From Patescibacteria group bacterium (GTDB lineage Bacteria > Patescibacteriota > Patescibacteriia > 2-12-FULL-60-25), in NCBI GenBank assembly GCA_028688515.1, contig JAQTXZ010000001.1, forward strand, positions 310,001-374,000: a stretch of 64,000 bases of DNA, in the 5' to 3' direction. The notes under the pieces were generated by a model. That model was not told where the DNA came from. It did not search any database and was given only the letters and a program-made list of their open reading frames with translations. Positions 15,234 to 24,082 of the stretch are shown piece by piece (the first letter of the stretch is position 1; every line of letters starts with the position of its first letter). The position numbers and the translations under genes are program-made.

Positions 15234-18143
15234 ATGATCTTTTCAGAAAACAAAACGCCTCTCAGTAGCGTATTAAAACTACTGACTGGTCTTTTTGTAA
15301 TATCAGCTTTCATGCTGATACAACAAAATTCAGCCAGTGCGGCATCAACCTGCAACTGGTTAAGCACGGTCGACAGTGATTGGGAAAATACGGCCAACTG
15401 GGATTGTATGGCTGTTCCAACTTCGACCACGATCGTCATAATTCCCGCAACTACCACAACGGTGTTAGGAGCAACGAGCTTGGCGGGTACTCTGACGGTT
15501 GGCGCGGGTGCCACAATAACTGCATCCACTTATGCGCTGACGGTAGCCAGTACACTTGCGAATTCAGGCGTAGTTACCTCGACTACCGGCACGTTAACAT
15601 TTACCGGTGCTGCAACAAATAATGCAGGTGGCATAATTGCGTCGAACACCGGCAACATGATGTTTGGTTCAACCTTGGCAAATGCCGGCACTTTGGATGT
15701 TGGTACGGGCGTGGCAACTACAACAGGTAGCTTGACCAACACAGGGACCGTCTACGGAAGAACCGGAAAATTGGCGATGGTCGCCGACTACTCCGGCGCA
15801 GGCGCTTTCACCGCGGGTACTGGGACGGTCACTTTTTACGGCGGCGCCAATCAAGCAATCCGCGGCGTGACATTCTATAATTTAGAAACTCGAAAATCAG
15901 CAGGCACTGTTACGGTTAATACTGCCAACATGGTCGTCGGCGGCGTGTTTGATACTTATGACGCCGGTACGTTGGATGCTGCTGCGCTTAACTTTTCCGT
16001 AACCGGAGCAACTACGATCAGACCGGGTGCAACTGTCACCTCCACTTCCGGTACGTTGACCTTCACCGGAGCGGCTACTAGCACCGGTTCCATCGGTTCC
16101 GTGTCCGGCAATATGCTTTTCGGCTCAACGCTTTCAAACAATGGTACGTTAGACGTCGGTTCCGGTACGGCAACCTCAACCGGTACTTTGACGAATGCCG
16201 GCACTGTCTATGGTCGCACCGGCAAGCTCGCTTTAGTCGCCAACTATACAGGATCGGGTTTCACCGCAGGTACAGGCACGGTGACTTTATACGGTACGGC
16301 AGCCCAGTCCATCCGCGGCGTGACCTTCTACAATCTTGAAGTTAGAAAAGCTTCCAATACCGCCACCATCGCCACAGCCAATGCCGCTGTCGGTGGAACA
16401 TTGAATACCTATGGCGCAGGCAAACTGGATTTGGTGGCTCAAACCCTGACCGTCACCGGCGCATCCACCATCGGTTCAGGTACAACAGTCACCTCGACTT
16501 CCGGTGACCTGACCTTTGCGGGCGTCACCAACGTGGGTAGCTTGGGCACGGTCTCGGGTAACCAGATTATGACTTCCATGACCAACTCCGGTACTTGGGA
16601 ACTCGGTGCGGAATCAACCTCCACCGGTGTCGTTACCAACACGGGCACGCTTTATCTTCGCAGCAACACTTTGCATGTAGGAGGCAACTGGACAGACTCA
16701 AGCGGTACTTTGACTCCCGGCACAGGCACAATCGAAATCAACGGCACGGGCGCACAATCGATCTCTGCCGATGACACCATGTACGATCTGACCATTAACA
16801 AAACAGCTGGCACGGCGACACTCACGGGCAACGTCACCACCACGGATAATTTGACCATCACTAACGGTACTTTGGACATAGATAGCTACACCTTTTCAGT
16901 TGGTGGTGATTACTCCAATGATGACACATTGGATGGAGGTACTGGTACGGTCAAGTTCAACGGCACGGGTGCACAGTCCATCGGCACGGAAGCTAACTTC
17001 TATGCCCTGACCATTTCCAAGACTGCGGGCACGGCTACTATGGTCGGTCACGTCTCAACCACCAACATGACCGTCACCGACGGCACCTTGGCCGTGGCTG
17101 ACAAAATCCTCTACGTCTCCGGCACATATGACAACGCCGATACGGTCAGTTTGACCACGGGCAAGATCAAGAGCGCAGCTGAACAAATCGCTTTCGTCAA
17201 TTCCTCCGGCGTGGAACAGACCAGCTATACAACCCCGAGCAACGTCTATCTGCAAATTGAGGACCAGAATCAAAACTTGCTCGCCGGGACTGCCGAAACC
17301 ATGACCGTCACCTTCTCGGGCAATGCCATTTCGGGCAGCGACTCTGATACCATTACTTTGACAGAGACGGGTATCGCCACCGGCATCTTCCGCTCGGCAG
17401 CCATTCCGTTTATCACTTCTCCGGTTATTCATGCCAACAACGACGAATGGGAAGTTTCAAACTCAGGCGTAGGCACAGAGTCCTTCACTGATTCGCAAGA
17501 CTCATCAGATACGGGTACGGATACTGTGACATTGGTTTACTCTGCGGCCACTGTCGGCGGAACGGGTGGCGGAGGCGGAGGCGGCAGTGTTGCTCCGGTG
17601 ACTGCCACATATCAATCATCACAGAGCGATCCAAATCGCGCAGCCAACTTGACCAATCTGGCTACAAAGGGTCTGTCCGTCAACTCCTTGGTCAAACTCC
17701 CGGATGACGGCAAACTCGACACCCAGGAAGATAGTGCGGTCTATTACATCGGAACGGACGGCAAGAGACATGCCTTCCCCAACTCAAAAGTCTATTTCAC
17801 CTGGTATGCCAGCTTTGACGGAGTCACAGTGATCTCTGCAGACTCATTGGCCAGCGTCCCGTTGGGCTCCAATGCACGCTACAGGCCGGGTGTCCGCATG
17901 ATCAAATTCACAACCGATCCCAAAGTCTACGCAGTTGACGCTCATGGAGTGCTCAACTGGGTTAAGACCGAGGAGGTGGCCAACTCTCTTTATGGAGACA
18001 CCTGGAACACCAAGATTGACGACATGTCCGACGCTTTCTTCGGCAACTACACCTTCGGCACGGAGATTAGCTCATCCGCCAGCTTTAACCCAACTTCGCT
18101 CTTGAACACCATCACCAGCGTGAGTACGGATTACGGGTGGTAA
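15234..18143 (+). CDS. Giant repetitive surface (S-layer-like) protein 2
   Basis: A 969-residue paralogue of the preceding gene with the same order: signal peptide (about residues 1-36, ending SASAA), Thr/Gly/Ser-rich beta repeats, a polyglycine linker and the DSAVYYIGTDGKRHAFPN C-terminal domain. The N-terminal ~390 residues and the C-terminal domain are diverged from protein 1. The central ~390 residues are encoded by DNA identical to that gene, so the pair has recently exchanged sequence. It has its own promoter and terminator, so the two could be expressed independently or alternately on the cell surface. Confidence 0.85.
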   Translation: MIFSENKTPLSSVLKLLTGLFVISAFMLIQQNSASAASTCNWLSTVDSDWENTANWDCMAVPTSTTIVIIPATTTTVLGATSLAGTLTVGAGATITASTYALTVASTLANSGVVTSTTGTLTFTGAATNNAGGIIASNTGNMMFGSTLANAGTLDVGTGVATTTGSLTNTGTVYGRTGKLAMVADYSGAGAFTAGTGTVTFYGGANQAIRGVTFYNLETRKSAGTVTVNTANMVVGGVFDTYDAGTLDAAALNFSVTGATTIRPGATVTSTSGTLTFTGAATSTGSIGSVSGNMLFGSTLSNNGTLDVGSGTATSTGTLTNAGTVYGRTGKLALVANYTGSGFTAGTGTVTLYGTAAQSIRGVTFYNLEVRKASNTATIATANAAVGGTLNTYGAGKLDLVAQTLTVTGASTIGSGTTVTSTSGDLTFAGVTNVGSLGTVSGNQIMTSMTNSGTWELGAESTSTGVVTNTGTLYLRSNTLHVGGNWTDSSGTLTPGTGTIEINGTGAQSISADDTMYDLTINKTAGTATLTGNVTTTDNLTITNGTLDIDSYTFSVGGDYSNDDTLDGGTGTVKFNGTGAQSIGTEANFYALTISKTAGTATMVGHVSTTNMTVTDGTLAVADKILYVSGTYDNADTVSLTTGKIKSAAEQIAFVNSSGVEQTSYTTPSNVYLQIEDQNQNLLAGTAETMTVTFSGNAISGSDSDTITLTETGIATGIFRSAAIPFITSPVIHANNDEWEVSNSGVGTESFTDSQDSSDTGTDTVTLVYSAATVGGTGGGGGGGSVAPVTATYQSSQSDPNRAANLTNLATKGLSVNSLVKLPDDGKLDTQEDSAVYYIGTDGKRHAFPNSKVYFTWYASFDGVTVISADSLASVPLGSNARYRPGVRMIKFTTDPKVYAVDAHGVLNWVKTEEVANSLYGDTWNTKIDDMSDAFFGNYTFGTEISSSASFNPTSLLNTITSVSTDYGW
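16413..17578. repeat. 1,166-bp block identical to 13369-14534 (copy 2)
   Basis: Second copy of the perfect direct repeat shared by the two surface protein genes; offset 3,044 bases. Confidence 0.9.
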
Positions 18144-18155
18144 CAGTTAAGACAG

Positions 18156-18190
18156 CAAAAATCCCTCGATGCAAGTCGGGGGATTTTGTT
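18156..18190 (+). terminator. Intrinsic terminator of surface protein gene 2
   Basis: AAAATCCCTCGA pairs with TCGGGGGATTTT around TGCAAG; followed by GTT. Confidence 0.75.
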
Positions 18191-18193
18191 ATG

Positions 18194-18222
18194 TTGACAT
18201 TTTGTTTGCTTTCGTCTAATAT
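18194..18222 (+). promoter_or_regulatory. rplU promoter
   Basis: TTGACA (18194-18199), a 17-base spacer and TAATAT (18217-18222). The predicted start of transcription is a few bases before ATG 18232, so the mRNA is essentially leaderless. Confidence 0.75.
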
Positions 18223-18231
18223 ATGGCCATT

Positions 18232-18543
18232 ATGATTGCAGTAATAGCGACCGGAGGCAAACAATACCTGGTCAAAGAAGGTGAAAATCTCAAGATCGAA
18301 AAGATCAAAGGCGAAAAAGGCGATGCCGTTGTTTTTGATAAAGTGCTCTTGATCGCCGAGGAAGATGGTTCCAAATGCGAAATTGGCGCGCCGCATCTTT
18401 CATCGACTGTCACGGCAGAGCTTTTGGAGCAGGGCCGTGCGGATAAGATTTCAGTAGTTAAATACAAGGCAAAGGTGCGCTATAAAAAGCGTGTCGGTCA
18501 TCGTCAACCTTTCACCAAAGTGAAAATTACAAAAATAGGATAA
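18232..18543 (+). CDS. rplU: Ribosomal protein L21 (bL21)
   Basis: A 103-residue large-subunit ribosomal protein. The N-terminus MIAVIATGGKQYLVKEGE fits the family consensus (TGGKQY), as does the C-terminal YKAKVRYKKRVGHRQPFTKVKI. I choose ATG 18232; an in-frame ATG at 18223 would add MAI and lies closer to the -10. The usual partner rpmA does not follow. Confidence 0.95.
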   Translation: MIAVIATGGKQYLVKEGENLKIEKIKGEKGDAVVFDKVLLIAEEDGSKCEIGAPHLSSTVTAELLEQGRADKISVVKYKAKVRYKKRVGHRQPFTKVKITKIG

Positions 18544-18585
18544 TAAGTATTTTCATCCAGAGCGAAGTCGTGGGATGAAAATTAC

Positions 18586-18612
18586 AAAAATCGGGTAACC
18601 CTCGATTTTTTG
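18586..18612 (+). terminator. Intrinsic terminator of rplU
   Basis: AAAATCGGG-TAA-CCCTCGATTTTTT hairpin with T tract. A duplicated TGAAAATTACAAAAAT from the rplU end precedes it. Confidence 0.75.
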
Positions 18613-18619
18613 TTTCTCT

Positions 18620-18745
18620 CGTCTCTGTAATTGCGAGGAGTCCTCGACGAAGCAATTTGCTCTTTATCTTATTGGATTCCCGCCTTCGCAGGAATGACAG
18701 CCGGAGGGGAGATTGCCGCGCTCCGTCCAACTACGCTCGCAATGA
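18620..18745. repeat. Dispersed TTGCGAGG / GGATTCCCGCC repeats
   Basis: AATTGCGAGGAGTCCTCGAC, TTGGATTCCCGCCTTCGCAG, GAATGACAG and CTCGCAATGACAAG elements. No gene is visible in 18544-18783. Confidence 0.75.
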
Positions 18746-18783
18746 CAAGAATGTTTTCGTCCTTCGTGCTTAGTCTTTAGTCA

Positions 18784-19392
18784 TTAATCCTTAGTCCTTC
18801 GTCTATTCAAATACGCATCCGTAATCGTAGCTTCATCCGCATATTCGATTTGTGCGCCGGTCGGGATGCCGCGAGCTAAACGTGAAATGCTTATTGGTAA
18901 TCCCGCAAGTTGTCGCATCAAATACATGGATGTTGTATCGCCAGAAACATCGGGATCAAGGGCTAAGACAACTTCGCGAATTTTGCTGTTTGGATCTTTG
19001 AGCTTGTTAAGCAGGTTGTTGATTTGTAGCGTGTCCGGCGTTCTGCCTTCGATGGGATCGAGTAATCCTCCGAGAACGTGATATTTGCCTTGGAAAACGC
19101 TGGCGTCTTCCAAGACTCTGATATCCTGACTGTTGGCTACGATGCAAAGTTGACCGTCATCGCGGCGCGGGTCTGCGCAGATTGAGCAAGGCGATGTCTC
19201 TGTCCACATGCCGCAAACCTGGCAGGCGACTATCTTGGCGGCGAGTTGCGAGAGTTTATCGGCAAACTGTTTAACGGTTGTTTTTGGCTGCGTAGCAAGC
19301 CAATAGGCGTACCGCAAAGCTGCCCGAGGGCCGACTCCGGGCAAACGGTCGAACATATCCGCCAGTTCGCGAATCGCCTGTGGAACGCTCAT
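18784..19392 (-). CDS. recR: RecR recombination mediator
   Basis: A 202-residue protein of the RecFOR pathway that helps load RecA onto gapped DNA. A helix-hairpin-helix (RLPGVGPRAALRYAYWL, residues 16-32), a C4 zinc finger (Cys 57, 60, 69, 72) and a Toprim domain (VLEDASVF, then LALDPDVSGDTT) are visible. It lies downstream of ybaB in the classic ybaB-recR order. The last residues (RRRTKD) are encoded by a simple repeat of the AGTCCTTAGTC type that runs into the intergenic region, so the native C-terminus has been replaced or extended by the repeat. Confidence 0.95.
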   Translation of the reverse strand: MSVPQAIRELADMFDRLPGVGPRAALRYAYWLATQPKTTVKQFADKLSQLAAKIVACQVCGMWTETSPCSICADPRRDDGQLCIVANSQDIRVLEDASVFQGKYHVLGGLLDPIEGRTPDTLQINNLLNKLKDPNSKIREVVLALDPDVSGDTTSMYLMRQLAGLPISISRLARGIPTGAQIEYADEATITDAYLNRRRTKD

Positions 19393-19397
19393 AAAAA

Positions 19398-19458
19398 TCG
19401 TACAACGTACAACGTACCGCGTACCACGTTTCTAGTGACGTTGTACGTTGTACGAGAT
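19398..19458. repeat. Palindromic GTAC-rich repeat between ybaB and recR
   Basis: CGTACAACGTACAACGTACC pairs with GTTGTACGTTGTACG. A relative is inserted in frame in the Clp-like gene at 7552-7636. Confidence 0.8.
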
Positions 19459-19463
19459 ATGCT

Positions 19464-19775
19464 TTATTGTTGCACCATATCCTGAATGTCTTTTGCAAGG
19501 TCCAGGCCGCCGATGTCTTTCATCTTGCTCGACAAAAGTTTTTGCATTTTATCAGCTGCGTCGTTTACCGCTTCTTTGACCAAATCTTGCAATTTAGCCT
19601 TATCGCTCATCACGTCATCCGCAAACTCAACGGAGGTGACGCGCTGATTGCCGTTCATCTTGATTTTGACCTTGCCCCAGCCGGAGGAGCCTTCTGCGTT
19701 CTCTTTTTCCAATACTGATTGAATTTGCTTGGCGCGGCTGCGTAGATCTTGAAATTGCTTCAACTTGTTGAACAT
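19464..19775 (-). CDS. ybaB: YbaB/EbfC family nucleoid-associated protein
   Basis: A 103-residue protein of the YbaB/EbfC family. These form tweezer-like dimers that bind DNA, and the gene is commonly encoded next to recR. Helical ends flank the beta core (WGKVKIKMNGNQRVTSVEF), then VKEAVNDAADKMQKLLSSKM. It is transcribed toward recR with a 71-base gap filled by a palindromic repeat. AAGTCCTTAAAGTCC-type repeats lie immediately upstream (19783-19830). Confidence 0.9.
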   Translation of the reverse strand: MFNKLKQFQDLRSRAKQIQSVLEKENAEGSSGWGKVKIKMNGNQRVTSVEFADDVMSDKAKLQDLVKEAVNDAADKMQKLLSSKMKDIGGLDLAKDIQDMVQQ

Positions 19776-19782
19776 AGGATTG

Positions 19783-19830
19783 AGTCCGTAAAGTCCTTAA
19801 AGTCCATGAAGTCTTTAAAGTCCTTAGTAA
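19783..19830. repeat. Short tandem-like AAGTCCTTAAAGTCC repeat
   Basis: GTCCGTAAAGTCCTTAAAGT is followed by CCATGAAGTCTTTAAAGTCC, upstream of ybaB. Similar in style to the AGTCCTTAGTC stretch at the recR end. Confidence 0.65.
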
Positions 19831-19931
19831 GGAATAATTCAATAATATTACAGAGTGGCGGGGCGGACGTCAAAGCCCGGTCGGCTTGCGGAATTGGTTA
19901 AAATGGTTTTAGATGTTTGTGGGAGGAAGCC

Positions 19932-20381
19932 ATGCACATTCGTTTTTACACTCAACAGGCCAAGTATGAGGTGGTTGACGGACAATGCAAGGCCGTCACC
20001 AATCCTGACGACGGCAGCAGCTCGCCCATGGACGAACGACTTTCCAGGTGTCCTTTGCTCGGAGGAGTGCATCCCGGCATGTTCGATGAACTCATCCCTG
20101 CAGATCTGATCGCGGTCGGACACTGTCTCAAATTCGCTAAAGGCGAGGCGTTTTTCTACAGCGACGTAGTGATGTATGTACAAGACGTAGAAAAAGATGA
20201 TCCGCCGCCGCAAGCTGCTATCGGTGAAGAAGGTGCGAGACAAGCTTTGGCAACCTTGCCTGAGATTGTATTGCCGGAGCCTCCGCCCATAAGCGTCCCT
20301 CGGCCATCGAGGGCGCCTCCTCCGCCGCAAAGCGTACCCAGGCCCAGTATGAGGCCTGGACCTGACGACACGAAGAAATGA
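19932..20381 (+). CDS. ORFan protein with proline-rich tail
   Basis: A 149-residue protein of unknown function. The first ~95 residues are a compact domain (MHIRFYTQQAKYEVVDGQCK, then FAKGEAFFYSDVVMYVQD); the tail (about 110-149) is Pro/Arg-rich and probably disordered. No membrane segment. I choose ATG 19932 because GGGAGGAAG (a strong SD) sits five bases upstream; a TAAAAT -10-like element lies at 19899. Its own terminator follows at 20396. It belongs to the minority of genes here with a strong SD and a self-contained transcription unit. Confidence 0.7.
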   Translation: MHIRFYTQQAKYEVVDGQCKAVTNPDDGSSSPMDERLSRCPLLGGVHPGMFDELIPADLIAVGHCLKFAKGEAFFYSDVVMYVQDVEKDDPPPQAAIGEEGARQALATLPEIVLPEPPPISVPRPSRAPPPPQSVPRPSMRPGPDDTKK

Positions 20382-20391
20382 TCGGCTCACT

Positions 20392-20420
20392 GCGACCGCA
20401 AACTCTGCGGCGCTTTTTTT
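20392..20420 (+). terminator. Intrinsic terminator of the proline-tail ORFan
   Basis: CCGCA-AACTC-TGCGG stem followed by CGCTTTTTTT. Confidence 0.8.
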
Positions 20421-20426
20421 GTTAGT

Positions 20427-20545
20427 AAGCCTAACTCACCCTGCCCTCTCTTACCCAAGAGAGGGTTCTGAAACTAAAAAACTTAATAACACGAGGATGA
20501 TGAGGCTCTCTCTCTTGGGTAAGAGAGAGCTAGAGTGAGTTAGGC
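20427..20545. repeat. Large inverted repeat (TAAGCCTAACTCACCCT arms)
   Basis: The left arm (TAAGCCTAACTCACCCT, CTCTCTTACCCAAGAGAG) and the right arm (CTCTCTTGGGTAAGAGAG, GAGTGAGTTAGGCTTA) are reverse complements. The ~118-bp palindrome abuts the stop of dnaB and could act as a bidirectional terminator. Confidence 0.85.
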
Positions 20546-22069
20546 TTAAAACGGCGCACCTGGCGGTTGTGTATTCGTTATCGGTGCGTTGGGATCAAAA
20601 TCAACCGGAGGCAGTTGAGCAGGGGACATCTGCGGAGCAAATGTCGGGCGCGGTGCGGAAGATGGGAGAGAGGTGTGTTCCATAGCTGGCTGAAGACCCG
20701 AGTTGCCTTGCGGATGTTTTGCTAAGCTGCGGAAACTGGCACGAGAAGCGTCAAAGAATAGCTTGACCATACCCGTCGGACCGTTTCTGTGTTTGGCGAT
20801 GTGAACTTCTGCTAGGTTCCTTTCCTCTGGAGAAAGATCTTCCGTTCGGTAATTTTTATCCGCAGCTTTGCGATAAATGAAAAGCACGATGTCAGCATCT
20901 TGTTCGATTGAGCCTGATTCGCGCAAGTGGGAAAGTTTCGGGATGGCCGGTTTAACGGTCTCGACGGCGCGAGAAAGCTGCGACAGAGCCAGGACAGGTA
21001 CGCCGAGTTCGCGGGCAATTGATTTTAGACCGCGCGTAATCTCCGCAACTTCTTGCACGCGATTTTCCGTTCCGTGACTGCCGCGCGATTCCATAAGCTG
21101 CAAGTAGTCGATAATGATAAATCCAAGTCCGTGTTCCATTTGCAGACGCCGCGCTTTGGTTCTGATCTCGACGATGTTTGCGTTTGCGGAATCATCAATA
21201 TAAATCGGAGCTTCGGATAAAGTGCCGATGGCGTGGCCGATGCGAGAAAAGTCGTCATTCTCTCCCTGGTCAGACAAACGACCCGAATGCATCTTCCAAA
21301 GATCGACGTTTGCTTCTGAGCAGATGAGACGATCGACAACCTGTTCCTTGCTCATTTCGAGCGAAAAGTAACCGACCGGAACTTTGTGCTTTACCGCTGC
21401 GCAGCGCATAAAGTCCAATGAAAGCGAGGTTTTTCCGCAAGATGGACGAGCGGCCAAGATAACCAAATCGCTTTTGTGCAAGCCGCCCAAAATTGAATCC
21501 AAATCCGGAAAACCGGTCGGCACGCCGCGTAGTTTGCCTTTTTCGCGATGAATTTCGTCAATGCGTTCAAATGCGGAATCCAAAATGTCGTTTATCGGCG
21601 TAAACGCAACCTTCATGTACTTTTGCGAAACTCCAAAAAGTTTTTGCTCGGCTTGGTCCAAAACTTTTTCAACGTCTTCCTCTTGTTCAAAACCAAGTGC
21701 CGTAATGTCTTGCGCAGCGTGGATGAGACGTCGCAGAGTCGCTTTTTTTTGAACGATGTGCGCGTAATGTTGGACGTGGCTGGAAGTCGGAACTGAGTTT
21801 GCAAGCTGAAGCAAATAAGCTCGTCCGCCGATTACCTCGACAAGATTTTTTTCTTGCAAGCGATTCGTGACAGACAGGATATCGATTGGCTCGTGCTTGC
21901 GGAACAGATCAGAAATGGCCTCAAAGATCTCTTGGTGTTTATCCGCGTAAAAATCTTCCATCGTCGTGATGTCGCCGATGCGGATGATGGCCTCTTTGTC
22001 GATTAACAGCGACCCGAGCAACGACATTTCGGCTTCCAGATTTTGAGGCACTAGCTTTTCGTCTTGCAT
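20546..22069 (-). CDS. dnaB: DnaB replicative DNA helicase
   Basis: A 507-residue hexameric 5'-3' helicase of the replisome. The N-terminal primase-interacting domain (NLEAEMSLLGSLLID, about residues 9-23) is followed by the RecA-like ATPase domain: Walker A ARPSCGKTSLSLDF (about 210), IDYLQLM as Walker B, and SQLSRAVE, then RESGSIEQDAD. The C-terminal ~60 residues are Pro/Ala-rich and probably disordered. No intein is present. It is flanked by palindromic repeats on both sides and is not obviously in an operon. Confidence 0.95.
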   Translation of the reverse strand: MQDEKLVPQNLEAEMSLLGSLLIDKEAIIRIGDITTMEDFYADKHQEIFEAISDLFRKHEPIDILSVTNRLQEKNLVEVIGGRAYLLQLANSVPTSSHVQHYAHIVQKKATLRRLIHAAQDITALGFEQEEDVEKVLDQAEQKLFGVSQKYMKVAFTPINDILDSAFERIDEIHREKGKLRGVPTGFPDLDSILGGLHKSDLVILAARPSCGKTSLSLDFMRCAAVKHKVPVGYFSLEMSKEQVVDRLICSEANVDLWKMHSGRLSDQGENDDFSRIGHAIGTLSEAPIYIDDSANANIVEIRTKARRLQMEHGLGFIIIDYLQLMESRGSHGTENRVQEVAEITRGLKSIARELGVPVLALSQLSRAVETVKPAIPKLSHLRESGSIEQDADIVLFIYRKAADKNYRTEDLSPEERNLAEVHIAKHRNGPTGMVKLFFDASRASFRSLAKHPQGNSGLQPAMEHTSLPSSAPRPTFAPQMSPAQLPPVDFDPNAPITNTQPPGAPF

Positions 22070-22184
22070 AGTTTAGATATGTCCTGAGCTTAGTCGAAGG
22101 GCATACGATAAAGAACTTACTAGCTCGTAAGGTTGAGCGGAAGAAGATAAACGGGGAGTTGGGTGTGGATAACTTCCCGTTTGT

Positions 22185-22360
22185 CATCCTCGGGCATACT
22201 TCGACCATCTCTCTGTCATCATCGGTCGAGGCCGCCGAGAACCGGGGATCCAATAGAATCAATTTGTTTCAATTGAATTTTACTGGATCCCCGTATACGT
22301 GAGGATGACAGAGGGGGATGGATTCCCGCCTCAACTAACCGCGGGAATGACAGAAGGGGA
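22185..22360. repeat. Dispersed GGGATCCAATA / GGATTCCCGCC repeats
   Basis: GGGGATCCAATAGAATC pairs loosely with TTTACTGGATCCCC, followed by GGATTCCCGCCTCAACTAAC and CGCGGGAATGACAG. The 22070-22392 interval holds only these repeats and the following promoter. Confidence 0.7.
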
Positions 22361-22375
22361 GAGTTAGAGGTTTTT

Positions 22376-22385
22376 GTGTTATAAT
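22376..22385 (+). promoter_or_regulatory. -10 promoter of the amino acid permease, leaderless
   Basis: TGTGTTATAAT with TATAAT at 22380-22385; ATG is seven bases later at 22393. Confidence 0.65.
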
Positions 22386-22392
22386 GCCCTAA

Positions 22393-23523
22393 ATGAAGCA
22401 AAGTTCTAAAGTTATCGATGTATCTTTAAATCTTGTCGGCAGCATCGTAGGAGCGGGGATTTTTGGTTTGCCCGTGGTTATTGCCAAAACCGGTTTTATC
22501 GCCGGGTCACTTTTGTTTTTTGGGGTTTTGTTGTTGGCTCTTATTTTGCATCAGCTATTTGTCCAAGTGGTCGTCAACGACAGGGCTAAGCGCAGAATTG
22601 CGGGTTATGCAGGGCACTGGGTCGGGCGCTGGGCGTATTGGCTGGCTCTGTTTTCTTTTTTTGCAAAATGCGTCGGCGCTTTGTTGGCATATATTATTTT
22701 GGGCGGTGAGTTTTTGTCTGTCCTCGCGCATGGCGTTGGAATTTACGATGGGCTTTGGTTTTGGCAACTGTTGTTTTGGGCGGTCGGCTCGCTTGCTGTC
22801 TACTTCGGCCTAAAGACGGTTGCCGGCATCGAAGACGAACTGACTTGGGTTCTTGTCGGTGCCATGATTTTTTCTGCGGTCGTGCTTGTTCCTTTTTTTA
22901 ATTGGACAGGATTGGGGAGTTGGCATGCCGGTAATTTTTGGGAAGCTTTTGGCGTAATGTTTTTTGCCGTCACTGCAATGTCGGTCGTTCCGGACATGGT
23001 TGATCTGACCGGCAAAAAAAACGGTACCGCGCAGGAAGGGGTTTTTCTCGGCACATTGGTCGCGGGTCTTTTGTCTTGGGCTTTTGGTTTGACCATTGCA
23101 TTGGCTTATCCTGGAATTCAAAATGCAAAAGATATCGCTATGGCTTTTCCGCCGATTTTTTGGTGGCTCATTCCGCTTATTGGAGTTTTGGCCGTCGCAA
23201 CCTCATATATAACCGTCACGCAGGCGGTCAAGAACCTTTTGATTTTGGATGCCGGACAAAAAGAACGCGTGTCTTGGTTGCTGGCCGTGTTCACTCCGCT
23301 TTTGCTTTTCTTCGTTACCTCTAGAAACTTTTTGGCGACAATCGGTTTTGTCGGCGGCGTGATGACTGTAATGATGGGAATTATGGTTTGCTTGTGCGCT
23401 TGGCAGGTTATGCGCAAGTATAAGTCGCGCATTAGCTGGCTGTGGCGCTATGCGCCAATTCCAGTCACCTTAATGCTGCTGGTCGTCTTTTTGCGGGAAC
23501 TGCTCTTGTATGTCAGGATTTAA
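22393..23523 (+). CDS. Amino acid permease (aromatic amino acid/APC-type)
   Basis: A 376-residue membrane protein with about 11 helices. The first helix carries NLVGSIVGAGIFGLP, the unwound GxGIFGLP-type substrate-binding motif of the APC superfamily. The overall length and pattern are closest to the tryptophan/tyrosine permease family. Substrate cannot be set from sequence. CPR bacteria usually lack most amino acid biosynthesis, so uptake of amino acids is a plausible role. It is preceded by a leaderless promoter. Confidence 0.85.
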   Translation: MKQSSKVIDVSLNLVGSIVGAGIFGLPVVIAKTGFIAGSLLFFGVLLLALILHQLFVQVVVNDRAKRRIAGYAGHWVGRWAYWLALFSFFAKCVGALLAYIILGGEFLSVLAHGVGIYDGLWFWQLLFWAVGSLAVYFGLKTVAGIEDELTWVLVGAMIFSAVVLVPFFNWTGLGSWHAGNFWEAFGVMFFAVTAMSVVPDMVDLTGKKNGTAQEGVFLGTLVAGLLSWAFGLTIALAYPGIQNAKDIAMAFPPIFWWLIPLIGVLAVATSYITVTQAVKNLLILDAGQKERVSWLLAVFTPLLLFFVTSRNFLATIGFVGGVMTVMMGIMVCLCAWQVMRKYKSRISWLWRYAPIPVTLMLLVVFLRELLLYVRI

Positions 23524-23559
23524 CATACATCGCGTGCAAACGTTTCTTCTGTCATTGCG

Positions 23560-23640
23560 AGGAATATAGTCACGGCCCGGCAATCTCCCCTCCGGTTGTC
23601 ATCTCGAGCGAAGTTGGACGGAGTCGAGAGATCCCTTACT
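23560..23640. repeat. Dispersed TCATTGCGAGG / GTCGAGAGATC repeat
   Basis: CATTGCGAGGAATATAGTC, CGGCAATCTCCCC and GGAGTCGAGAGATCCC elements upstream of the 23657 gene. Confidence 0.65.
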
Positions 23641-23656
23641 AAACTAATTTACAAGT

Positions 23657-24082
23657 ATGAAAAACTATCTAAAATTAATCTACATTCCGTTTGTAAAGTG
23701 GTTGGCTAATTTGACAGCTATCATGCTGGTGTTCGGTTATCTTTTCCCGACGCCGACCAACAAGTGGGTGGAGCTGGGCATCGGTTGGACAGTCTCGATG
23801 CTGATCGCGATGCTGTTTGCGTATTGGGCTTGCCACAAAGACGTGCCGTACGGCAGAAAATTGGCGATCATGATAGCGCTTTGGGTTGTTATTACGACCA
23901 TAATGGAAATATTTTTAAGCTACTACACTTTTTGGCAGCCGTTTTTTACGATTTTGCGCTACGAATTTGCCGTGCAAGTCATCTTGGAAGTCATTGGTAT
24001 ATTAATCGTCGTCAAAGTTTTACGCAGGCATCAGGCGTACAATGTTGCGGTGGAGGGGATAAACTTGGAAACTGGAAACTAG
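23657..24082 (+). CDS. Hypothetical four-helix membrane protein
   Basis: A 141-residue integral membrane protein with four predicted helices (about residues 14-31, 40-59, 70-90 and 100-122). No family recognised. The last residues (NLETGN) come from a simple repeat (AAACTGGAAACTAGAAACTA) that continues past the stop, so the C-terminus may have been extended by repeat sequence. Confidence 0.65.
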   Translation: MKNYLKLIYIPFVKWLANLTAIMLVFGYLFPTPTNKWVELGIGWTVSMLIAMLFAYWACHKDVPYGRKLAIMIALWVVITTIMEIFLSYYTFWQPFFTILRYEFAVQVILEVIGILIVVKVLRRHQAYNVAVEGINLETGN

